A stretch of DNA of 64,000 nt from Corallococcus sicarius (GCF_003611735.1 NZ_RAWG01000002.1:33948-97947); one strand, 5' to 3'; counted from the first letter of the stretch, positions 56,082-64,000 are shown. The notes: generated by a model from the letters alone, not told the origin. Program-made: numbers and translations.

Positions 56082-57143
56082 ATGCAGCAGCCTTTCGAGG
56101 AGGAGTTTTCCGGCCAGGCCGATGAGCTGTCCGACCTGATGGCCGAGGGCGAGGAGGGCTTCGAGGGCGAAGGCTTCGAGGCCGAGGGCATGGAGGCCGA
56201 GGGCTTCGAGGGCGAAGGCTTCGAGGCCGAGGGCATGGAGGGCGACGGCTTCGAGGCCGAGAGCATGGAGGCCGAGGGCTTCGAGGGCGAGGGCATGGAG
56301 GGCGAGGGCATGGAGGGCGAGGGCTTCGAGGCCGAGGGCATGGAGGCCGAGGGCTTCGAGGGCGAGGGCTTCGAGGGCGAGGGAGCCGACGCGCTCGACG
56401 ACGCCTTCGCGGAGGCCATGGACGCCCAGGACGAGGACGAGTTCCTCCGGCGCCTGCGGGCCGGCGCGCGCAGGCTGGCGCAGGTGGCCGGGCCCACGAT
56501 GCGGCGCATTGGCCGGCGCACGCTGCCCATCGCCATGCGGCTGATCCGGCAGGCGGCGCCGCAGGTCGGGGGCATCGCGGGGCAGGAGATTGGCCGCACC
56601 GTGGCGGGGCTGCTCCGCGCGGACGCCATGGACGCCTTCGCGGACGCCGCGGCGGACTACGCCGAGGAGGACCTGGACTCCTTCACGCGGGTGCTCGGTG
56701 GGCTCGCTGGGCGCCACGTGGTGCGCTCGACGATGCCTCCCGCGCGCCGCAGGCAGCAGCCCCAGCAGGCGCGCGCGCTGGGCCGGGCCGTGGGCCAGAT
56801 GACGACGCAGGTCGCCCAGCGCATCGCGCAGCGCTACGGCGCGGGGGCGATGCCGGCGGTGACGCGCATCGTCCGCGAGGTGACGCGCCAGGTGCGCCAG
56901 CAGGGCGCCAGCCCCCAGGCGGTGCCGCGGATGATCCGCCGCATCGGCACCCGGGTGATTGGCAGCCCTCGCGCGGTGCGCCGGCTGGCCCGGCCGAACC
57001 CCGCCGCCCGGCAGCTCCGGGTGAGGGCAGGGGTCCGCCGTCCCGGTCCCCGGCAGCGGATGGTCGGAGCGTTGGGCGGGCCCGGCACGCGGCGGATGCG
57101 GACCGTCGTGCTGCGAGGCCCGGTGCGAATCGTCGTGCGGTGA
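56082..57143 (+). CDS. Acidic pentad-repeat / Arg-Ala-rich protein B (function unknown)
   Basis: A 353-aa protein from ATG 56082, with aaggaggag upstream. Residues 27-101 are fifteen uninterrupted pentads of the form [F/M]-E-[A/G]-[E/D]-[G/S]. The junction DAQDEDEFLRRLRAGARR is shared with protein A. A basic, helical Ala/Arg/Gln/Pro-rich body follows (GPTMRRIGRRTLPIAMRLIRQ, then RAVGQMTTQVAQRIAQRYG) and an Arg-rich C-terminus (VVLRGPVRIVVR). The opposite charges of the two halves suggest self-association, RNA or nucleoid binding, or a structural particle; none is proven. Confidence 0.72.
   Translation: MQQPFEEEFSGQADELSDLMAEGEEGFEGEGFEAEGMEAEGFEGEGFEAEGMEGDGFEAESMEAEGFEGEGMEGEGMEGEGFEAEGMEAEGFEGEGFEGEGADALDDAFAEAMDAQDEDEFLRRLRAGARRLAQVAGPTMRRIGRRTLPIAMRLIRQAAPQVGGIAGQEIGRTVAGLLRADAMDAFADAAADYAEEDLDSFTRVLGGLAGRHVVRSTMPPARRRQQPQQARALGRAVGQMTTQVAQRIAQRYGAGAMPAVTRIVREVTRQVRQQGASPQAVPRMIRRIGTRVIGSPRAVRRLARPNPAARQLRVRAGVRRPGPRQRMVGALGGPGTRRMRTVVLRGPVRIVVR
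56160..56384 (+). repeat. 15-bp repeats encoding fifteen acidic pentads
   Basis: The stretch consists of fifteen tandem 15-bp units (variants of ttcgagggcgaggc and atggaggccgaggc) encoding [F/M]E[A/G][E/D][G/S]. Units group into higher-order 30- to 75-bp repeats, suggesting growth by slippage or unequal recombination. All units keep the frame. Confidence 0.85.
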
Positions 57144-57174
57144 GTCTCAGCGGGCGCAGGGAGGGGGGAGGCAT

Positions 57175-58479
57175 ATGGCGGACGCGCTTCAGCAATTCCT
57201 GCGGGCCAAGGTCCAGAGCATCACGTTCCGCGCGGGGAGGCTGTCACGCCTCACCCCGCAGGACGTGGGGATCCGGCCCCGGGACGTCCCCTACGCCCCC
57301 TCCGCCGCGCACTTCGCCGCGGCCAACGCGCGGCTGGGAGAGATTGACCAGGGCGTGCGCAGGGCCGTCGCGCGCCTGAACGGCCGGCTCCACGGCCCCC
57401 CTCCCCGTCCCCACGAGGTGCTGGAGCGCAACGCGCTGGTGGAGCGGGAGATCGACCGCGCGCGCCGCGCCTACGGCCTCTTCTTCGACGTCTTCAGCCA
57501 ACGGGGCACGCGGTTCGCCCCGGCGCTGGCGGCGTGCGACGTCATCGCGGTGGACTGCTTCCAGGCCATCCGGCGGGCCTCGCCGGGGCTGATGACTACC
57601 CCGATGCTCAAGCCGCTCACCTACCTGGAGCACGGCTTCTCCCCGGCCACCTTCCGGCGGGGCGTGCTGCTGCGCCGGCTGCTGGGGGAGCGCAACCCGT
57701 TCCCGCTCATCCGCGTGCCGTACGAGCGCGTGGAGGCGCCCTGGGGCATGGGCGTCATCCTCCACGAAATCGGTCACAACCTGCAGGCGGACCTGGGCAT
57801 CTGGCAGGAGACGGAGCAGGCGCTCCAGCGGCGCGTCCAGGGCGTCACGCGCAACCCGTGGCTCACGCGGCTGTGGGGGCGCTGGCACAAGGAGATCTTC
57901 GCGGACCTCATCGCGTGCCTGCTGGGCGGGCCTGCGTCGGTGCACTCGATGAAGGACTTCCTCGCGTACCCGCCCTCGCGCGTGCTGACGTTCCAGCCTC
58001 TCAGCGCCCACCCCACGCCGTACCTGCGGGTGCTCATCCAGGCGGAGATGCTCCGGCGCATGGGCTTCGAGCGCCGGGCGCGGGACGTGCGCGACAACTG
58101 GTACCGGCTGTACCGCGCGCACCTCCCGGGCGCGCGCATTCCGGGCGTGCTGCTGCGCACCGCGTCCCGGCTCATCCCGCACGTGGTGGACGAGCTCGCC
58201 TTCCAGCCGCGCCGGGGGCTCGCGCAGCGCGCGCTGGTGGACGTGGTGCCCTTCTGGCCGTCGGATCAGGAGCGGATTGTCCGCGCCGCCGAGTCCCTGG
58301 CGCGGGGGCACCTGCCCCCGGGGCTGCCTCCCCGTTACGCGGTGAGCGCCAGCCGCGAGGCGCTTGAACGAAGGCTGGCCCCGCCCGGGCAGATCTCGAA
58401 GACGGTGCTCAATCATCTGGTGAGGCTTGGCGCGCGGGATGCGCGGACGCCAGGCGCGAGCGTCACGCTGGCCGCATGA
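57175..58479 (+). CDS. HEXXH metallopeptidase-like protein of the acidic-repeat cluster
   Basis: A 434-aa protein from ATG 57175. It contains GMGVILHEIGHNLQADLGIW, a zinc-binding HEIGH motif at about residues 201-205, and further on HKEIFADLIACLLGG, where an acidic residue could be the third ligand, as in gluzincin-type peptidases. The N-terminal half is helical and charged, and the C-terminal third Arg/Leu-rich. There is no signal peptide. It begins 31 bases after protein B and is probably in the same operon. A processing or assembly peptidase acting on cluster proteins is plausible but unproven. Confidence 0.68.
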   Translation: MADALQQFLRAKVQSITFRAGRLSRLTPQDVGIRPRDVPYAPSAAHFAAANARLGEIDQGVRRAVARLNGRLHGPPPRPHEVLERNALVEREIDRARRAYGLFFDVFSQRGTRFAPALAACDVIAVDCFQAIRRASPGLMTTPMLKPLTYLEHGFSPATFRRGVLLRRLLGERNPFPLIRVPYERVEAPWGMGVILHEIGHNLQADLGIWQETEQALQRRVQGVTRNPWLTRLWGRWHKEIFADLIACLLGGPASVHSMKDFLAYPPSRVLTFQPLSAHPTPYLRVLIQAEMLRRMGFERRARDVRDNWYRLYRAHLPGARIPGVLLRTASRLIPHVVDELAFQPRRGLAQRALVDVVPFWPSDQERIVRAAESLARGHLPPGLPPRYAVSASREALERRLAPPGQISKTVLNHLVRLGARDARTPGASVTLAA

Positions 58480-58500
58480 CAGGACCTCAAGGGAGGGACG

Positions 58501-60525
58501 ATGTACGAGAACACGAAGGGGCGGAGCAGCGCGGCTTCCATGGAGCTGACGTCGACCGCGAAGACGAAGTTCGACGAGTTCCTGCGCCGGCAGCTGGGGG
58601 TCTCGGATGCGCGCGACCCCAAGTCGGTGGTGAACGCGCTGCGCAAGCTCTATCCGACGACGGCCGCGAGGCTGGACGACGAGAGCAAGGGTCAGCCCAT
58701 CCGCGTCCTGGCCACGCCCGAGCCCTCCATGGGGATGATGTCCGCGGCCATGGAGTCGCCGGGCCTGCGGCGCTACCGGGAGCAGCGCGAGGCGCTCGCG
58801 GAGGACCTGGAATACGCGGTGGAGCTGGCCGCGAACCGCGACTTCAAGGTGCCGGTGGACGGGTGGCGCGACTCCATCCTCGCGGAGGTGGATGAAGGAG
58901 AGGCCGCGGCGAACCAGGCCGTGGACCCCGTGGCGCGTGACCGGACGTTCTACTCGGTGCGCAAGCTGGGGGACTGCGCGCGCGTGGGGCGCATGGTGGG
59001 GATGATCAACCCCACGGTGAGCCCCGAGTTCGGCCGGCTGGCCTCCACGCTGGACGAAGCCTCCATGCTCCTGCGGGTGCTGGCGGGAGAGGCGCTCTTC
59101 CGCGCGGGCTTCGACCGGGGCGGCAACGTGTTCCAGGTCGCGCTCCAGGACCTGCGCCAGCGCCGCGAGGCGCTCATCTACGCGCTGGAGCAGCTCACCT
59201 CCAGCGGCCAGTCCCCCCACCAGGACGGGGCCGAGGACTGGGGGGATGGACCGTCGTCGTACGGCAAGCTGCTGGAGCAGCTGCGCCTGAAGGGCCACGC
59301 GGATCTTCGCTCCATCGTCCGGCCGGATACGATGTCGCGGCTGCTGGACGTGCTGCTGAACCATGCCCCGCGGATGCAGTCGCAGGACCTGCGGGGCATG
59401 GCCTCCGCGGTGCCCATGGAGCTGCTCCAGCTGCGGCGGCTGCGTGACGTGGCGGCGAGTCTGCTGGACACGACCGTCGCCTACTCCAGCTCCGGCTCCG
59501 GCTCTGGCTCCATCACCACCTCGACCGTCCGCGGACAGGGCGTCACCGCGCCCCTGGCGAACTTCACGGAGTCGCTCACGCTCTTCATCAGCGCCTTCGA
59601 CCGGCCCAACGCGGGGGCGCGGCTGCTCAACCTGGTGCTCCCCTCGCCGCTGGCCTTCCGCGAGCAGGCTGGCAAGGAGCAGGAGATCACCGACCTCATC
59701 CGCCTGCGGGCGGCGGTCCAGGAAGACCTGGACGAGCTGCAGATGGATCCGACGACCAGCGACGAGTTCTGGGAGAACATGGCCCGGCTCGACCGCAAGC
59801 TGTACCACATCGACCGGATCCTCGACCTGTACCTGCTGGACTACGACGAGGCAGCGCCGCCGGATACCAACCGCGTGAAGCTGCACACGAAGATCATCGA
59901 GCAGTTGGACCAGGGCAGGCCCGTCTTCGAGCTGCCGCTGCCGTTCCTCCGGGAGCAGTGCGGGCTGGAGGAGGATGCGCTGGAGCTGGCGAAGAGCCTC
60001 ACCCAGGGCTCGGTGGAGCGGGTCGAGGACATCGAGGAGGACCGGCGCAAGAGGTTCGGCTTCGGTGAGGGCGCGCACTGCAACACCGGCGAGGCGTACC
60101 AGGTGCCTCCGCCGGAGCGCGTCTCGCTGGACCGGCTGGAGCAGCACTTCCCGATCCTGGGGAGTGATTTGCAGCCGTCGCCGCCCAACCCCGACCCCAG
60201 GCCCCCCAAGCCTCCAACGCCTCCGGCGCCTCCAGTGCCCAGGGCCGCGGGGAACGATGAGACCGCGCCGAGCCTGGAGGCGGTGTCGGAGCTCATCGAG
60301 CAGAACCGGGCCCAGATCATGACGGAGCTGGAGAAGCGACTGGAGGCCCAGGGGCCGGAGCTGGCCCGGCAGTTGGAGCAGGCGTTCTCCGACCAGCTCA
60401 AGGCCGTGGAGCGGCTGCTGGCCGGCAGGGGTGGGCCCACCACGGACGACACGCCTCCGGGCATGAACGGGTTCACCAAGGCGGGCCATTCGCGCCGCCA
60501 CGTCCGTCATCCGCGGAAGACCTGA
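58501..60525 (+). CDS. Unrecognised 674-aa protein of the acidic-repeat cluster
   Basis: A 674-aa protein from ATG 58501, 21 bases after the peptidase-like gene. It is mainly alpha-helical and charged with no signal peptide (KFDEFLRRQLGVSDARD; LIYALEQLTSSGQ; LDRILDLYLLDYDE-like segments). A Ser/Gly/Thr-rich stretch (SSSGSGSGSITTSTV) lies near residue 340. A Pro-rich linker (PNPDPRPPKPPTPPAPPVP) near residues 560-585 leads to a short coiled coil (EQNRAQIMTELEKRLEAQ) and a basic end. I know no family. A scaffold or adaptor role would fit the layout. Confidence 0.65.
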   Translation: MYENTKGRSSAASMELTSTAKTKFDEFLRRQLGVSDARDPKSVVNALRKLYPTTAARLDDESKGQPIRVLATPEPSMGMMSAAMESPGLRRYREQREALAEDLEYAVELAANRDFKVPVDGWRDSILAEVDEGEAAANQAVDPVARDRTFYSVRKLGDCARVGRMVGMINPTVSPEFGRLASTLDEASMLLRVLAGEALFRAGFDRGGNVFQVALQDLRQRREALIYALEQLTSSGQSPHQDGAEDWGDGPSSYGKLLEQLRLKGHADLRSIVRPDTMSRLLDVLLNHAPRMQSQDLRGMASAVPMELLQLRRLRDVAASLLDTTVAYSSSGSGSGSITTSTVRGQGVTAPLANFTESLTLFISAFDRPNAGARLLNLVLPSPLAFREQAGKEQEITDLIRLRAAVQEDLDELQMDPTTSDEFWENMARLDRKLYHIDRILDLYLLDYDEAAPPDTNRVKLHTKIIEQLDQGRPVFELPLPFLREQCGLEEDALELAKSLTQGSVERVEDIEEDRRKRFGFGEGAHCNTGEAYQVPPPERVSLDRLEQHFPILGSDLQPSPPNPDPRPPKPPTPPAPPVPRAAGNDETAPSLEAVSELIEQNRAQIMTELEKRLEAQGPELARQLEQAFSDQLKAVERLLAGRGGPTTDDTPPGMNGFTKAGHSRRHVRHPRKT

Positions 60526-60584
60526 GCGCGTGTCCCAGGACCGCAAACCCATCCTCTCACCTTGATTGAACCAGGTGGCATGCC

Positions 60585-61679
60585 ATGAGCATCGGTACGG
60601 CAGAAGCCCTGCAGCGTCTCTTCTCGCAGTGGAAGCGAGAGGTCCTCGCCAACGTCAGCTCGGATGTGGAGCGCGCGGAGCTGCAGAAGCAGCTCGCGCT
60701 CCGGGAGGGAGAGCTGCTGGCCAGCGCCTCCGATGGCTCCACGGCGTCGCTCTTCTCGGACCTGATGGGGTTGGGCAAGGAAGGAGCGCCGTCCTTCGAC
60801 TCCATCAGCCGGCCGATGCTCGTCCAGGACTTCGACGAGTCCGTCATCGAGACGCAGCTCCACGCGACCGCGGAGCTCTATTACATCTACCAGCACGACC
60901 GGATGAAGGTGTTCCAGGTGGCGGGCGCGCTGCTGCGGCTCTTCCATGACGGGCGCATGCGCATCCAGCGCGGGCCCGGCGCGCGGGCGCTGTACCTCTT
61001 GGAGAAGCACCAGCCGCTTCGCTACAAGCCGCGCGACCGGCAGCTGGCCTACCGGCGCGCGTTCAACTACGGGGCGCTGGCGCCGCCGCCGGGCGCGGTG
61101 ATGTTCCGCAACTTCCACCGCGAGTTCGTCGCCTTCGTGTCGGCCATCGCGCAGTACTTCCGCGACCTGCTGATTGGCGAGGTCATCCGCGGCTCGCAGC
61201 ACCTGAACGAGCGGCCCTTCGCGAGCCAGGCCACCATCCAGCGCCTGGGCACGGACATCCGCTGGCAGATCGACCGCGCCACCTACGGCAACATCCTGGC
61301 GCTCACGGTGGAGGTGGGCGAGTACCTCAAGACCATCCTCGACGCGCTGGAGACGCCGGACATCAAGAAGGCCTTCGACGCGAACACGAAGTGGGACGTC
61401 ATCGAGGTGGTGTCGCAGCGCTACCTGGGCGGCACGGGGGACATCTCCCAGCGCTCGAAGATGGCGGACGCCGGGCGCCTGCTCTTGAACTTCGTGGCGG
61501 ACAACCCGTTCAAGACGCGCGACTTCAAGGACTTCCAGACGGAGGTGATGCCGCTGGGCCCGGTGGCCGAGGAGTGGATCGCCGCGTACCGGATGACGCC
61601 CGAGGGCCGCACCTTCTCCGGTGTGACGCCCACCCTGCGCCGGACGCTCGGCATTCCCAGCGTCGCGTCGATGCGCTGA
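60585..61679 (+). CDS. Unrecognised 364-aa protein of the acidic-repeat cluster
   Basis: A 364-aa mostly helical protein starting MSIGTAEALQRLFSQW, with no signal peptide or membrane helix. Recognisable blocks are ETQLHATAELYYIYQHDRMK, FHREFVAFVSAIAQYFRD, VIRGSQHLNERPFASQATIQ, DVIEVVSQRYLGG and FKDFQTEVMPLGPVAEEW. None matches a family I know. It is 59 bases downstream of the 674-aa protein and 16 bases upstream of the DUF4438 gene, so it is part of the same operon. Confidence 0.62.
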   Translation: MSIGTAEALQRLFSQWKREVLANVSSDVERAELQKQLALREGELLASASDGSTASLFSDLMGLGKEGAPSFDSISRPMLVQDFDESVIETQLHATAELYYIYQHDRMKVFQVAGALLRLFHDGRMRIQRGPGARALYLLEKHQPLRYKPRDRQLAYRRAFNYGALAPPPGAVMFRNFHREFVAFVSAIAQYFRDLLIGEVIRGSQHLNERPFASQATIQRLGTDIRWQIDRATYGNILALTVEVGEYLKTILDALETPDIKKAFDANTKWDVIEVVSQRYLGGTGDISQRSKMADAGRLLLNFVADNPFKTRDFKDFQTEVMPLGPVAEEWIAAYRMTPEGRTFSGVTPTLRRTLGIPSVASMR

Positions 61680-61695
61680 AGGGGCGGGGCCCGGC

Positions 61696-62670
61696 ATGGA
61701 CCTGGACCTGTTCGTCACGCGGGGCTTCGTGATGGAGCGCGGCACGCGTGCCGCCACGGCGCCGCGCACCAACGAGGCACAGCTCGTCGAAGCGGCCGTG
61801 GCGGGGCAGGTGTCCCATCCCATCGTGCGCGGGTCGCCCTACCGCATCGGCCGGGACGGGACGCTGCGGCTGGTGCCCGGCAGCGGCGGCATCGTCCTCA
61901 ACCGCCGCGTGGGGGACCCCGCGGTGGGGCTCGCGGCGGACCACATGGAGGCCGGGGTGTCGTTGCACAACAACGGCCGTGAGGTGGTGGGCCCGCGCAA
62001 TGGCCCCAACCAGGCGCTGATGTTCTACGCGTGCGTGGGCAACCGGGCGCGCGTGACGTCGGGCCCCGTGGTGGGCGCCGAGGGCACGGTGGTGGGCAAG
62101 CACGGCGGCATCAACCACGTCATCGTGGACTTCACGCCCGACGTGAAGCGGCGGCTGCTCATCGGGGACCGGGTGCAGCTGGACGCGTATGGCCAGGGGC
62201 TGGCGCTGCCGGACTTCCCGGAGGTGCGGCTGCTCAACCTGTCGCCCCGGCTGCTGCGGCGCTGGGGCGTGCGGACGGTGCGGGGGCGGCTGCTCATCCC
62301 CGTCACGCACACGGTGCCCGCGGAGCTGATGGGCTCCGGCATGGGGCGCCCCGAGGGCGTGCTCGGGGACCTGGACATCCAGCTGTCGGATCCAGGGCTG
62401 GTGCGGCGCTTCCGGCTGGGCTCGCTGCGGCTGGGAGACCTGGTGGCGGTGTGCCCGCTGGACTACCGCTTCGGCCCCAGCCGGCGGCCGGGCAGCGTCA
62501 CCGTGGGGGTGGTGGTGCACTCGGACAGCAAGGTGTCGGGACATGGCCCCGGGGTGACGCCGCTCTTGATGGCGCCGGGCTCGCGCGTGCAGCTCGTGCG
62601 GCAGCCCCAGGCCAACCTGGCGTTCGTGCTGGGCTTGCGCCGCGGCGTGCCCCGGCTGACGCGCCACTGA
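61696..62670 (+). CDS. DUF4438 domain protein
   Basis: A 324-aa protein whose sequence matches DUF4438 as known from Thermotoga and related anaerobes: VSHPIVRGSPYRI, NQALMFYACVGNRARVTSG, GTVVGKHGGINHVIVDF, RLLIGDRVQLDAYGQGL, PVTHTVPAELMGSGMG, DIQLSDPGLVRRF, and SVTVGVVVHSDSKVSGHGPG near the end. The family's biochemical role is not established to my knowledge. Its appearance at the end of this cluster is unusual. It is probably cytosolic. It is convergent with the LuxR-type gene, 13 bases away. Confidence 0.75.
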   Translation: MDLDLFVTRGFVMERGTRAATAPRTNEAQLVEAAVAGQVSHPIVRGSPYRIGRDGTLRLVPGSGGIVLNRRVGDPAVGLAADHMEAGVSLHNNGREVVGPRNGPNQALMFYACVGNRARVTSGPVVGAEGTVVGKHGGINHVIVDFTPDVKRRLLIGDRVQLDAYGQGLALPDFPEVRLLNLSPRLLRRWGVRTVRGRLLIPVTHTVPAELMGSGMGRPEGVLGDLDIQLSDPGLVRRFRLGSLRLGDLVAVCPLDYRFGPSRRPGSVTVGVVVHSDSKVSGHGPGVTPLLMAPGSRVQLVRQPQANLAFVLGLRRGVPRLTRH

Positions 62671-62683
62671 CGGCCGCGGCGCT

Positions 62684-63091
62684 TCAGGGGAGCGGCGCGC
62701 CGTAGCAGCGCGAGACCATGGCCGCGCGGGTGTCCACCCCGAGCTTCACGAAGATGCGCCGCAGGTGGGCCGCCACGGTCCACGTGCTGATGTTCAACTT
62801 CGCGGCGATCTGCTTGTTGCCCAGGCCCGCGCAGACGCACGAGACAACCTGCCGCTCCCGCGCAGTGAGCAGCCGCAGGTCGGACGTGGCGGGCGCGGGC
62901 GCCGGCCCCTGCTCCGGAGGCTCCGCAGGCTCCGGAGGCTCCGGAGATGACGCCGGCACCAGGTGGTAGCGCTGCCCGTCGATGATGAACTCCCCGGCCA
63001 GGAGGGGGTTTCGCGCCTCCGGCACGGCGGCGTCCCCCGGTTCGGGGATGACGAGCAGGACGTGGCTCCCGGGTTGAAGGTGTGTCCGCAT
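62684..63091 (-). CDS. Small LuxR-type transcriptional regulator
   Basis: A 135-aa protein. The C-terminal 65 residues are a LuxR/FixJ helix-turn-helix (LLTARERQVVSCVCAGLGN, then KQIAAKLNISTWTVAAHLRRI and FVKLGVDTRAAMVSR). The N-terminal part is too short for a receiver or autoinducer domain; it has a small element (LLAGEFIIDGQRYHLVPA) and a Pro/Glu-rich linker. Myxobacteria have many such orphan regulators. It lies 20 bases downstream of the next gene on the same strand and faces the acidic-repeat cluster, which it might control (inference). Confidence 0.85.
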   Translation of the reverse strand: MRTHLQPGSHVLLVIPEPGDAAVPEARNPLLAGEFIIDGQRYHLVPASSPEPPEPAEPPEQGPAPAPATSDLRLLTARERQVVSCVCAGLGNKQIAAKLNISTWTVAAHLRRIFVKLGVDTRAAMVSRCYGAPLP

Positions 63092-63111
63092 GGCGGTCCT
63101 CGCGGTGCGGG

Positions 63112-64000
63112 TCAGGAGGGGTCGGCGAGTTCGGGAGAGGCCAGGATGCGCCAGACCTCGGCGGCCTCGCGCGCGCGTCCGGCGGCACGCAGGGCTTCGG
63201 CGAAGAGCTCGCCCGCGTGTTCACCCGATGCGGGCTGTCCGGCGCGTTCGCGAGCGTGCGCCATGAGCCGCGTGACGCCCCGGCGACCGAGCCGCAGCTC
63301 CGCGTGGAACAGCAGGGCCAGCGCGCGAGGCGTCGTGAAGGGCCCGCCCGGCGCATCCACCGGGGCAGCACCGGAGGTCAGCACGGGGCGCAGCACCTGC
63401 GCGATGAGGGACTCGAGCTGCGCGAGCTGCGCCCCACGCTCCCGTCCGGCCTGGGCCAGCGCCGCCACGAGTCGCGGATCCTCCCCGAGCACGGTGAGCG
63501 CCTCGCGCCCCTCGGTGGGAGGCGCGCTCCGCACGCCCTGGACGCGCAGCGACGCGGGCTCGGGTGGGTGCTCCGGGATGACGTCGATTCCCAGCCGTCC
63601 CAGCCGTGCTTCGAACGCCGCGGGCTCGCTCCGCTTCCACTCGGCCAGCGCGGCGATGAGCGTGGGCCCCGACAGCGGCCACGCGCCCCAGCGCAGCTCG
63701 CCTCCGGATTGTGAATCCCAGGAGACGGAGTCGAACGGACTGCCGAACCACGCGAGGACGAACTCCAATGCGCGAGCGTGGGCTTCCGTCAGACCGAGTC
63801 CGAGCAGCTCTTCACGGGACGGTGCGCAGGGGCCACGCACCGCGACGGTGCCACGGTGGACGAGCCTGCCGCCCTCATTGCCCAGGACGACCCTCGCATC
63901 TGCGGGAGGCAGGGTGGCCACCTGACCCTGGAGTCGGATCTCCTCCCGCGCCGCGCGGAGGGGGCTGGGCGGAGCCTCCTGTGGGGCCGGGGCTGGGGCC
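63112..64000 (-). CDS. Unrecognised protein, 5' end outside window
   Basis: An open minus-strand frame runs from the window edge (64000) to the stop at 63112, giving about 295 codons. There is a GTG at 63921, but the frame continues upstream with coding-like Ala/Pro-rich residues, so the true start is probably beyond the window. Visible segments include GTVAVRGPCAPSREELLGLG, ALEFVLAWFGSPFDSVSW, RGAQLAQLESLIAQVLRPV and HAGELFAEALRAAGRAREAAE. It is helical and soluble with no family recognised. It is followed on the same strand by the LuxR-type gene, 20 bases away. Confidence 0.55.
   Translation of the reverse strand, partial: APAPAPQEAPPSPLRAAREEIRLQGQVATLPPADARVVLGNEGGRLVHRGTVAVRGPCAPSREELLGLGLTEAHARALEFVLAWFGSPFDSVSWDSQSGGELRWGAWPLSGPTLIAALAEWKRSEPAAFEARLGRLGIDVIPEHPPEPASLRVQGVRSAPPTEGREALTVLGEDPRLVAALAQAGRERGAQLAQLESLIAQVLRPVLTSGAAPVDAPGGPFTTPRALALLFHAELRLGRRGVTRLMAHARERAGQPASGEHAGELFAEALRAAGRAREAAEVWRILASPELADPS

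Noticed and set aside
56160..56384. Possible CRISPR array or satellite
   Set aside because: The units are 15 bp without unique spacers and encode a continuous acidic protein segment.
57244..60552. Minus-strand frame of 1102 codons opposite the cluster
   Set aside because: Antisense shadow; plus-strand genes have good spacing, ribosome sites and a HEIGH motif.
54854..62670. Phage remnant, encapsulin or contractile injection system
   Set aside because: No capsid, terminase, tail sheath, tube, baseplate or spike motif was seen in any of the six products.

Overview
The window is a stretch of very GC-rich chromosome with tightly packed genes on both strands. It most likely comes from a Myxococcaceae myxobacterium (Corallococcus- or Myxococcus-like). 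The evidence is the density of lipoproteins, a clear MYXO-CTERM tail (GC motif, one membrane helix, RRRR) on a polysaccharide lyase, a PD-(D/E)XK lipoprotein toxin of the myxobacterial SitA type with an overlapping DUF3396 immunity gene, and general codon and GC character. The genus is an inference. No rRNA, tRNA, CRISPR array, IS element or phage structural gene was seen.

Layout. 1-3352: a giant zinc-ribbon polytopic membrane protein running off the left edge. 3517-6585: GNAT acetyltransferase, small exported protein, endonuclease III and a two-HKD phospholipase D/cardiolipin-synthase-like enzyme. 6730-11475: a run of overlapping genes (acyl-CoA oxidase-like enzyme, NTF2-like lipoprotein, metallo-beta-lactamase-fold hydrolase, DUF3293). 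11635-17328: UshA-like 5'-nucleotidase lipoprotein, small lipoprotein, ClpP, class II fumarase, a shortened MOSC protein and a Uma2 nuclease-like protein. 17576-20061: an exported PDC-like sensor followed by a chemoreceptor. 20702-23688: the glyoxylate shunt operon aceB-aceA with a promoter candidate, flanking direct repeats and a strong 3' hairpin. 23894-27115: three small hypothetical genes and a divergent LysR/Old Yellow Enzyme pair. 27119-28845: the toxin-immunity pair. 28941-31340: MYXO-CTERM polysaccharide lyase and AstA.

31324-38677: transglutaminase-like protein, a 1049-aa fusion of a methyl-accepting chemotaxis protein with a C-terminal SBP_bac_5 solute-binding domain, a HYDIN/Cys-rich/propeller lipoprotein and DedA. 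38795-40790: ECF sigma factor, zinc-finger anti-sigma and RlmN in one transcription unit. 40826-44298: Mpg DNA glycosylase, small exported proteins and amylomaltase MalQ. 44465-51360: the tamA-tamB outer-membrane assembly operon, in which TamA carries a lipoprotein signal. 51412-54724: two cell-envelope lipoproteins and an AlkD-like protein.

54854-62670 is the part I understand least and the best candidate for an undescribed system. It holds six codirectional genes: two paralogues with Glu-rich pentad repeats in front of Arg/Ala-rich helical cores, an HEIGH metallopeptidase-like protein, two unrecognised proteins and a DUF4438 protein. An opposing unit with a LuxR-type regulator follows. Genes elsewhere are mostly housekeeping or envelope functions. 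Several are translationally coupled through ATGA, GTGA or TTGA overlaps, and several convergent gene pairs have their stop codons inside or beside short GC-rich hairpins.
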